From positions 310,001 to 374,000 of the forward strand of contig NZ_JAAIKR010000001.1 of assembly GCF_018221465.1 (NCBI RefSeq): DNA of 64,000 nt, read 5' to 3'. Shown piece after piece: positions 57,612-64,000 of this stretch (its first letter is position 1; every line of letters starts with the position of its first letter). This DNA comes from Shewanella intestini. Its GTDB lineage: Bacteria > Pseudomonadota > Gammaproteobacteria > Enterobacterales > Shewanellaceae. Under the pieces are notes generated by a model that was given only the letters and a program-made list of their open reading frames with translations, did not search any database and was not told the DNA's origin. Position numbers and translations under genes: made by a program.

Positions 57612-58166
57612 TTGAAGTCAATTAAGCAGAACGGATTTTCATTAATTGAGGTACTTGTTTCCCTTGTCATCCTTGTGGTGGGATTAATTGGGGTTTTTAA
57701 CCTGCATATTGTATCTAAACAGGGCAGCTTTGAGTCATTTCAACAAACTCAAGCTTCGTATTATGCCAACGATATCCTAAATAGAATGCGCTTAAATGTG
57801 AGCGAGCTTGCTAATTACGGCTCAAGTACTGGCACAAGCTACAACGGTAAGTCGTTAATTGTTCCAGGAAAACTTTGCATCAATGGTGCCGTGTGCAATG
57901 CAGCTGAAATGCGTCAATGGGATTTATATGATTGGCAAAAATCTTTCATAGGTGATGCAGAAGTTTCCCAAGGTGACAGTGTCGGAGGGTTACCAGTGCC
58001 TATCGCGTGTATTTTTGTTGATGGTAATAATGTGTCTGTAGTGATGACATGGCAAAGCGTGCGTAAAATGAGTAGCTCAGATCAAGCGCAATCTGGCAAT
58101 GTTAAAGCTTGTGGTGGCACATACGACAAGAAAAGGATTTACGAAATTGAAACTGCAATTTTCTAG
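57612..58166 (+). CDS. pilV: type IV pilus minor pilin PilV
   Basis: A 184-residue prepilin. The N-terminus MKSIKQNGFSLIEVLVSLVILVVGLIGVF has the PilD cleavage motif G|FSLIEV after a 9-residue basic leader. The start is TTG 57612, chosen because GGAGGG lies 6 bases upstream and because it gives the canonical leader length; an ATG at 57588 would add residues without benefit. A C-terminal globular part follows with several cysteines. First gene of pilV-pilW-pilX-pilY1-pilE. Confidence 0.9.
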   Translation: MKSIKQNGFSLIEVLVSLVILVVGLIGVFNLHIVSKQGSFESFQQTQASYYANDILNRMRLNVSELANYGSSTGTSYNGKSLIVPGKLCINGAVCNAAEMRQWDLYDWQKSFIGDAEVSQGDSVGGLPVPIACIFVDGNNVSVVMTWQSVRKMSSSDQAQSGNVKACGGTYDKKRIYEIETAIF

Positions 58167-58175
58167 GTGCACATT

Positions 58176-59177
58176 ATGAAATTACTGCATTCTCTACAAC
58201 GAGGTATGTCATTAGTTGAACTAATGGTGGCAATGTTCATTAGTTTATTTCTCACTGCTGGGCTTTTTTCAATGTTCAGCATGTCATCATCAAATGTGAC
58301 AACCACAAGTCAATTTAATCAACTACAAGAAAATGGTCGTATTGCGCTGACATTAATGGAGCGGGATATCAACCAACTTGGTTTTTTCGGTGATTTAACT
58401 GGCACTGAAATGTTGGTAAATGTGAATACCACCAATACCGCAACGAATGTTACATCAGATTGTGTTGGGGCAGGGATTAATAACGAAACCTTTCCTGTCG
58501 ATGTTCCTGCTCACTTTAGGCGCCTTTGGGGCTTTGAGTATAAAACAACGGTAGATATGCAATGTACATCGGCGTTAACACCGGATAAAGGCACGGATGT
58601 ATTACAAATTAAACGCTTGATGGGCCCTGCTTCAACGCCTCCTTTAGAGAGTAACCGCTACTATGCTTCTGTCACCGCTAATGAAATTCACTTTTTTAAT
58701 GGCAGTGATACGCCACCAACGACATTAAATAGCCGAATTTGGGAATATCAACATCATGTGTATTTTGTTGAAACTGACAATCGTATTCCTGTGCTTAAGC
58801 GTCGTTCATTGAATATCTCAAAAGGGATGAGTAACGAGGAACAATTAGTTGAAGGTATTGAGAACGTTAGAGTCTTGTATGGATTTGATAATGACGGTGA
58901 TTCAACCCCCGATGCTTTTATGCCTGCAGAAGATGTATCAAATTTTATGTGGGATAACCAAGGTTTTCAGCGCTTAGTTGCGGTGAAAATTTTTGTATTA
59001 GTGCGGTCTATCCAGCCTGATAGGTCGTATACCAATGATGTCACCTATACTTTAGGTGATAAACAAATTAGCGGTGCAAGCAGTAGTACCAATTCTGATC
59101 CTGATTATGATCATTATCGTCGTCGTGTAATGTCTACAACTGTTGTATTGGAAAACCCAGTTTTAATTAGAAGCTAA
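58176..59177 (+). CDS. pilW: type IV pilus minor pilin PilW
   Basis: A 333-residue prepilin with MKLLHSLQRGMSLVELMVAMFISLFLTAGLF, leader cut before MSLVEL, and the long globular region typical of PilW. GTG 58167 is also in frame; ATG 58176 chosen. It starts 10 bases after pilV. Confidence 0.9.
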   Translation: MKLLHSLQRGMSLVELMVAMFISLFLTAGLFSMFSMSSSNVTTTSQFNQLQENGRIALTLMERDINQLGFFGDLTGTEMLVNVNTTNTATNVTSDCVGAGINNETFPVDVPAHFRRLWGFEYKTTVDMQCTSALTPDKGTDVLQIKRLMGPASTPPLESNRYYASVTANEIHFFNGSDTPPTTLNSRIWEYQHHVYFVETDNRIPVLKRRSLNISKGMSNEEQLVEGIENVRVLYGFDNDGDSTPDAFMPAEDVSNFMWDNQGFQRLVAVKIFVLVRSIQPDRSYTNDVTYTLGDKQISGASSSTNSDPDYDHYRRRVMSTTVVLENPVLIRS

Positions 59178-59211
59178 TAACAAACAAATAAAAACTACAA
59201 AGGTGAATTTG

Positions 59212-59664
59212 ATGAAGGACTCTATCAAACGCCAACAAGGTGTTGTGCTATTTTTTTCGTTAGTGGTATTAATTTTGATGACCATTATCGGCGTGGCTCT
59301 TGCAGTTCATTCAACCCAATCACTCAGGATGTCTGGTGCAGGGAGCGAAAGGGTTGCAGCAACAATGAAAGCCCAAGGTGGCTTGAATACTGTTATTGAT
59401 AAAAGTGATTTTTATGAGTTCAGTACCACTAATGTTGCAGTTCAAAATACAACAGAACTCAATGGTTCACAGCAAATATCGTTAATGCCTGCAGATGACC
59501 CAGGCATTGAAGTGAGTTGTCAAAGGACTGAAAATGCCAGTGCATCAAATTTAATTGGATGCCGGCGTATTGAAATTAATAGTACCGTGGAATTTGGACG
59601 TGGTGGTTATGGTGAGTTAACTGTAACGTCAGGGATTGAGCAAGAAGTGCTCAAAGGGAGTTAA
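59212..59664 (+). CDS. pilX: type IV pilus minor pilin PilX
   Basis: A 150-residue protein beginning MKDSIKRQQGVVLFFSLVVLILMTIIGVAL, the PilX-type N-terminus (GVVLxxSLV... instead of FTLIE). PilX proteins control PilY1 display at the pilus tip. ATG 59212 with AAAGG upstream was chosen over GTG 59203. Confidence 0.87.
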   Translation: MKDSIKRQQGVVLFFSLVVLILMTIIGVALAVHSTQSLRMSGAGSERVAATMKAQGGLNTVIDKSDFYEFSTTNVAVQNTTELNGSQQISLMPADDPGIEVSCQRTENASASNLIGCRRIEINSTVEFGRGGYGELTVTSGIEQEVLKGS

Positions 59665-59666
59665 GC

Positions 59667-62600
59667 ATGTTTTTAAAACAAATATTTTATACTGGTGTAT
59701 TTGTTACTTTAGGCAGTGTTGCAGCAACGATTGCGCCAGTGATGGCTGATGATACCGAACTATATGTACTTGAATCGTCAGTACGTAGTAACGATAATCC
59801 TCAAGTGCTAATTATTTTAGATACCTCGGGCAGTATGGATACTGATTTTACCGCTCCAACATTCCATTCTCAGCAGGCGCTCACTAACTCAACTAAAATC
59901 TTTTTCTCCCATGATGCTAGGCTTGTTCCGACCGCCAGCAGTAATCAATATTTTACGTATGATAAAAATGGTTGTCATGTATCTAAAGATTTTTTAGGTA
60001 CTTACGGAACCTATACTGGTTATTTTCGCCATTATGATGGCAGCAAGTGGGTAAAGTACCCATTAAATGATGGTTCCGTAATTAACACCGTTGATTGTTA
60101 TGAGGACATTGCTGAAAAAGTCACTACCAATACTGGTGGCGTTACAGGCTATCCTGTTGATGAGCTAGCATCTCCTTATGATAATGATATTACTAAAGCT
60201 GAATTAACAGAATTTGGCTTAGGTGACCCCGTTTATTTGTTTACCAAAGAATACATCGATTGGTTTCATCAAAATAACAAACCCAATGGTTGGGCAAATG
60301 GCGATTCTTACACTCGAATGGATGTGGCTAAGCGGGTACTTGAAGAGATTATTGTCAACTCCCCAGGTGTTGATTTTGGTTTAGCTATTTTTAATAAAAA
60401 CTCTAAAACATCCCAAGATGGTGGTCGAATTATTTCAGGTATTAGTGCTAATAGTATTGCTAATAAAAAGAGCATGATTAAAAGTATTGATGACTCTAAG
60501 TCCATTAGTGGTAACTACACGCCATTATGCGAAACATTGTATGAAGCTTATAGTTACTTATATGGTCAACCTGTTAAATTTGGGCATAAAACTTCTGGGT
60601 CCAATGACAATCCCAGTTACGACACTAGTATTGAAAACTCGGCGGGTAATACTTATATCAGCCCGTTTGTTAACAAGTATTGCCAATCAAAGGCTTCTAT
60701 CATTTATGTCACAGATGGCATTCCCAATAAAGATACCAGCGCCGATACAAATATTAAGGCATTACCTGGTATTGATTTAACGGTAGGTGTTGACGTTAAA
60801 TGGGATAATAAAACAACCACAAACTTATTGCCTTCTATCGCGAAATGGATGTACACCAATGATGTTAATTCAAACATTCCGGGTGTTCAGTCTGTTACTA
60901 CTCACACCATTGGCTTTAGTTCAGGCGCTGCGGATGCTGCTGAAATTTTACAAGCTACTGCGGATAACGCCGGAGGAAAGTATTACCCTGCTAATTCTGC
61001 ACAAGAGCTTAAAGCCTCGTTATTGAATGTGTTGGCTGAAATTAACAGCAAAGATGCCAGCTTTTCCGCTCCCTCAGTTGTTCTGGATAAAACTCAAACG
61101 GGTGATGCCGCGTACTTTGCTATGTTTTTACCAGGTAAAGGCCCTCGTTGGTCGGGCAATTTAAAGAAGTTTAAAGTTGCAGCTGACGGTGCTGTCATTG
61201 ATAAAAACGATAAGGATGCAATTGATACCAGTGGCAGTATTGCAAAAGAAGCTTGCCCTTTATGGACTGTTGATTGTTCTGGCTTAGATTATGCTGGTTA
61301 TAATGTTAGTGATGGTGGTGTCGCGCAAATATTGCGAGATAAGTATAAAACCTCAGTCGCTAACCGTAAGGTGCTTGTTAATACTAGCAGCTCAGGGAAT
61401 CTTGTTACCTTTAACAAAACCAATATTCAACAAATTAGTAATTTAAATACAGATGAAAAATTATCTGACTTTATGGGCGTCACTGTTGATGCCATTGATT
61501 CAACTCTTGACTGGGTAAGAGGCGTAAATGTTGACGCAGAGCCATATAGTGACGATGCGAATGCTACCCCGCCGTATTTAAGACAAGATATTATTGGCGA
61601 TCCATTACATTCCAGACCTTTAGTGATTAACTTTGGTAATGAGACTGAGCCCGATGTGCGTATTTTAATGGGGACTAATCATGGTTTTATGCACATGTTC
61701 AAAGATACTGAAAAAGATGGCACGGGTTCGGTGGAAGAGTCGTGGGCATTTATGCCATCTGAATTACTTGGCAACCTAAAAGGATTACGTGATAACCCAA
61801 GCACTGGTGTGCATTCTATTTATGGTATCGATAGCTCTCCAGTTTCATACCTTGAAAGAGACTCGAACGGTAAGGTGAGTAAGGCATGGGTGTATTTTGG
61901 TATGCGCCGTGGTGGGAGTTCATATTATGCGCTTGATGTCAGTGTACCAGACTCACCAAAATTGAAATGGATTAAAAGTAACGACAACTACGCAGTATTG
62001 GGTGAAAGTTGGGCTGAGCCTGTAATTACTAAAATCGCCGGTTGGCCTGCAGGGGCGTTAACGGCAAGTGATGCAGAACCTGTTTTAGTTATCGGTGCTG
62101 GTTATAACGCCACAACTAAAGACGGTGCAAGTGTTGGTGCTGATGATACGCATGGTGCTGGTGTCGTTATTCTTGCAGCCAGTTCTGGTCAGTTAATTCA
62201 TCAATTTGGTCAATCGGCATTAGGCGCAAATACCGTTATGCCAGGTTTGACTGATAGTATTCCAAATAAAGTTGCAGTATTAGATAGTAATAACAACCAA
62301 TTAACCGACAGAATATATGCTACCGATACTGGGGCAAATATTTGGCGTATAGACTTGCCCGGGCTACCCACAGATACCAGTAACCCATGGAGCGCCTATA
62401 AGTTTGCTAGTTTAGGTGGTAATACTACAGCGTCTGATATTCGCTTTTTCTCCGAGCCTGTTATTGCTCAAACTGCGTTTAGTAATGTCACTGAACACAC
62501 CTATACCGACGCGAGTGGTGTTTCACATACCAGTAGTCAATATCAGAATATTCCTTATGATGCTGTCGTTGTGGGGAGTGGCCACCGACCGCATCCTTTA

Positions 62601-63194
62601 AACAAAGCACGAAATGATCAGTTCTTTGTGTTCCAAGACCGAAACATCGTTTCTAAGTCGTATAGCTCTGCTTCAGGTAACACCACACCGAGTTTATTAA
62701 CCATTAGTGATTTATATAATGTAACCAGTGAATCGCCGACAACTGAAGCGGAGTTACTTGCTTTTGGTGAAAAGAGAGGCTGGTATTACAATTTTGCTGA
62801 TGAAGGCGAAAAATCCTTGTCAGCAGCCACTATCGTACAAGGAAGGGTGTTTTTTACCTCTTATGTGCCTGAAATTGGTGCAACCGCAAATGCTTGCTTA
62901 ATTCCTGGACAAGGTCGGCTATATGGTTTTGACTTACACAAAGGGATTAGGGCATATTCACATAGTGAAGACTATTTTGACATTGGTGAACAAGTACCTG
63001 ATACGCCAACGCTTATTATTCCTAAGAACGGTGATGATGATAGCTACATGTATCTAATTGGTATTGGTGATGCTGCAAACCAAATGAAAAAAGAAGAGTC
63101 AGTTATTGATGACGGCTGTCCTGCTGGAGATAACAGTTGTGTCGGTGGTGGCCTAGGCGTTAATCAAATTTATTATCATTTACACGAGATTTAG
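59667..63194 (+). CDS. pilY1: type IV pilus tip adhesin / biogenesis factor PilY1
   Basis: A 1175-residue secreted protein. Signal peptide at the N-terminus (about 28 residues), a von Willebrand A-like domain with MIDAS motif DTSGSMD near residues 51-57 and a TDG loop, and a C-terminal PilC/PilY1 beta-propeller (from about 620) with the Ca2+ loop VAVLDSNNNQLTDRIYATDTGANIWRIDL-type sequence (Asp and Asn ligands at about 870-880). It primes pilus assembly with the minor pilins and may act as adhesin and mechanosensor. Two bases after pilX. Confidence 0.92.
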   Translation: MFLKQIFYTGVFVTLGSVAATIAPVMADDTELYVLESSVRSNDNPQVLIILDTSGSMDTDFTAPTFHSQQALTNSTKIFFSHDARLVPTASSNQYFTYDKNGCHVSKDFLGTYGTYTGYFRHYDGSKWVKYPLNDGSVINTVDCYEDIAEKVTTNTGGVTGYPVDELASPYDNDITKAELTEFGLGDPVYLFTKEYIDWFHQNNKPNGWANGDSYTRMDVAKRVLEEIIVNSPGVDFGLAIFNKNSKTSQDGGRIISGISANSIANKKSMIKSIDDSKSISGNYTPLCETLYEAYSYLYGQPVKFGHKTSGSNDNPSYDTSIENSAGNTYISPFVNKYCQSKASIIYVTDGIPNKDTSADTNIKALPGIDLTVGVDVKWDNKTTTNLLPSIAKWMYTNDVNSNIPGVQSVTTHTIGFSSGAADAAEILQATADNAGGKYYPANSAQELKASLLNVLAEINSKDASFSAPSVVLDKTQTGDAAYFAMFLPGKGPRWSGNLKKFKVAADGAVIDKNDKDAIDTSGSIAKEACPLWTVDCSGLDYAGYNVSDGGVAQILRDKYKTSVANRKVLVNTSSSGNLVTFNKTNIQQISNLNTDEKLSDFMGVTVDAIDSTLDWVRGVNVDAEPYSDDANATPPYLRQDIIGDPLHSRPLVINFGNETEPDVRILMGTNHGFMHMFKDTEKDGTGSVEESWAFMPSELLGNLKGLRDNPSTGVHSIYGIDSSPVSYLERDSNGKVSKAWVYFGMRRGGSSYYALDVSVPDSPKLKWIKSNDNYAVLGESWAEPVITKIAGWPAGALTASDAEPVLVIGAGYNATTKDGASVGADDTHGAGVVILAASSGQLIHQFGQSALGANTVMPGLTDSIPNKVAVLDSNNNQLTDRIYATDTGANIWRIDLPGLPTDTSNPWSAYKFASLGGNTTASDIRFFSEPVIAQTAFSNVTEHTYTDASGVSHTSSQYQNIPYDAVVVGSGHRPHPLNKARNDQFFVFQDRNIVSKSYSSASGNTTPSLLTISDLYNVTSESPTTEAELLAFGEKRGWYYNFADEGEKSLSAATIVQGRVFFTSYVPEIGATANACLIPGQGRLYGFDLHKGIRAYSHSEDYFDIGEQVPDTPTLIIPKNGDDDSYMYLIGIGDAANQMKKEESVIDDGCPAGDNSCVGGGLGVNQIYYHLHEI

Positions 63195-63195
63195 C

Positions 63196-63618
63196 ATGAC
63201 ATTGAAGTATAAAAAACACCTTGGTTTTACCTTAATTGAAGTGATGATAACTGTTGTTATTGTTGGTATTTTAGCTTCAATTGCTTATCCATCATATACG
63301 CACTTCGTGGCAAAAGGCGCTCGCTCTGATGCGCTATCAGTGTTGATGGATACCGCTAATCGTCAAGAGCAATACTATTTAGACCATAAAACCTACACCA
63401 ATAATATGCAGCGTTTAGGATTGAATGCGGCGACGACTAACACTGTTTATGAACTAGAAAATGGTTATTATCAGGTGAGTGCACCAACGGCAACAAGCAG
63501 TAACTTTGTGCTAAGAGCACAAGCTATTGGAGTTCAAGCTGCAAGAGACAAAGATTGTTTACAGATAGAAATTACTTCAGAAGGTCAAAAAACGCCGACG
63601 ACCTGTTGGGCAAATTAA
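63196..63618 (+). CDS. pilE: type IV pilus minor pilin PilE
   Basis: A 140-residue prepilin: MTLKYKKHLGFTLIEVMITVVIVGILASIAYPSYTHFV, cut before FTLIEV. C-terminal CLQIEITSEGQKTPTTCW has the disulphide-bonded loop. It starts 1 base after the pilY1 stop and ends the cluster. Confidence 0.92.
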   Translation: MTLKYKKHLGFTLIEVMITVVIVGILASIAYPSYTHFVAKGARSDALSVLMDTANRQEQYYLDHKTYTNNMQRLGLNAATTNTVYELENGYYQVSAPTATSSNFVLRAQAIGVQAARDKDCLQIEITSEGQKTPTTCWAN

Positions 63619-63646
63619 TTTTGCCCTTTTAGCGAGTTTTACCATT

Positions 63647-63670
63647 AAGCCAGTTCATTTGAGCTGGCTT
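63647..63670. terminator. bidirectional hairpin after pilE
   Basis: AAGCCAGTTCA / TGAGCTGGCTT stem of 11 bp with one G-T pair, between convergent pilE and FimT-like genes. Its right end overlaps the FimT-like stop codon. Confidence 0.6.
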
Positions 63671-64000
63671 AACTGCATGTCACGGTTGTGGTTACCATGC
63701 TGGTTTTTCCTGAAATATTAATCGTGATGGCTTTAGCGTATTTACTGCTTTTATCTGCAGGGCAGTACAATATATCTATTTTTGACGTGTTATTGAGCAG
63801 TCCATCAGCATTAAACGATATTGGTGATGAGATTGAAACTGAAATGTGGTCTTTATTGTTAAAGCCGCTGTAGTATTTTAGAACTTCAGTGTTGGTGTCA
63901 GGTTTCCCATCGCGATCATCATCAATAAATATATGATACCCCTCTATCCAATCACCACTACAGCCAGTTCCGGTCCCTGCACATACACTAATATTTCGGC
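63669..64000 (-). CDS. FimT/GspH-family pseudopilin (partial)
   Basis: On the minus strand the frame reads, from the window edge, RNISVCAGTGTGCSGDW, then EGYHIFIDDDRDGKPDTNTE, and ends VTTTVTCS at TAA 63669-63671. A GspH/FimT C-terminal domain has exactly this order (CxSxDGxxC...W..GW.VFxDxxxxG). About 110 residues are visible; the N-terminus with the prepilin motif is outside. It is probably FimT or FimU, a further minor pilin convergent with pilE. Confidence 0.8.
   Translation of the reverse strand, partial: RNISVCAGTGTGCSGDWIEGYHIFIDDDRDGKPDTNTEVLKYYSGFNNKDHISVSISSPISFNADGLLNNTSKIDILYCPADKSSKYAKAITINISGKTSMVTTTVTCS

Noticed and set aside
60308-61026. Extra ORFs of both strands within pilY1
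   Set aside because: They overlap the full-length pilY1 frame and look like frame shadows.
63688-63873. Plus-strand 61-codon ORF after pilE
   Set aside because: The minus strand encodes a FimT/GspH-like C-terminal domain across the same bases, with family residues in order.
1-64000. CRISPR array, tRNA or rRNA genes, prophage or integrative element
   Set aside because: I saw no regularly spaced repeats, no cloverleaf-like sequence near gene ends, no integrase or phage genes. Only one decayed IS was found. A tRNAscan or CRISPR search would settle this.

Overview
The window is chromosomal core DNA of a moderately AT-rich gammaproteobacterium. Gene order and family content point to Alteromonadales, most likely Shewanella. 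The supporting signs are rpoE-rseABC-lepA-lepB-rnc-era-recO-pdxJ-acpS in one run, raiA next to pheA, a DUF3545-type small gene, a cytochrome c' gene, and a pilVWXY1E cluster after ribF-ileS-lspA-fkpB-ispH. I see no rRNA, tRNA, CRISPR array or prophage. Genus is an inference from synteny; no database search was possible.

Layout. 1-3.2 kb: nhaR, sdhE and a convergent nadB. 3.2-13.3 kb: an envelope-stress and translation run (rpoE, rseA, rseB, rseC, lepA, lepB, rnc, era, recO, pdxJ, acpS) preceded by a sigma-E-like promoter. 13.3-16.6 kb: a possible 37-residue membrane peptide, an Mpo1-like membrane protein, a CNNM/CBS transporter-like protein and a YpjD-like membrane protein. 16.8-20.3 kb: ffh, then the rpsP-rimM-trmD-rplS operon. 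20.6-26.2 kb: aromatic amino-acid genes (aroF-tyrA, and on the other strand raiA and pheA). pheA has a clear phenylalanine-codon leader peptide plus attenuator, and its product carries a long C-terminal extension that looks like a DAHP-synthase barrel without its catalytic residues. 26.8-29.8 kb: cytochrome b561-like and c' genes, trpR, a small membrane protein and slyD. 30.2-35.1 kb: thrL-thrABC with a threonine/isoleucine-codon attenuator. 35.1-41.7 kb: a heptamer tandem repeat, a hemerythrin-like gene with an FNR-like box, a DUF3545-like gene, a decayed IS4-family element that landed in a terminator hairpin, pgi, tal and an OmpA-like porin. 42-49.8 kb: phosphoketolase, an alanine/Na+ symporter, yaaA, an M28 peptidase, an ArsR-family HlyU-like regulator and rpsT. 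50-57.4 kb: murJ, ribF, ileS, lspA, fkpB, ispH. 57.6-64 kb: type IV pilus minor-pilin cluster pilV-pilW-pilX-pilY1-pilE, and a convergent FimT/GspH-like pseudopilin running off the right edge.

How the parts work together. Most genes are housekeeping, arranged in tight translationally coupled operons with clear hairpins at their ends. Two biosynthetic operons (pheA and thrABC) are controlled by ribosome-mediated attenuation that can be read directly from the DNA. Several starts are non-AUG, chosen because a Shine-Dalgarno sequence sits correctly in front of them. The most unusual items are the pseudo-enzymatic PheA extension, the IS4 remnant inserted at the apex of the pgi-side terminator with an intact 10-bp target duplication, the six-copy heptamer repeat after thrC, and several precise palindromes in front of raiA, yaaA and aroF. 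I found no obviously new multi-gene defence or metabolic system.
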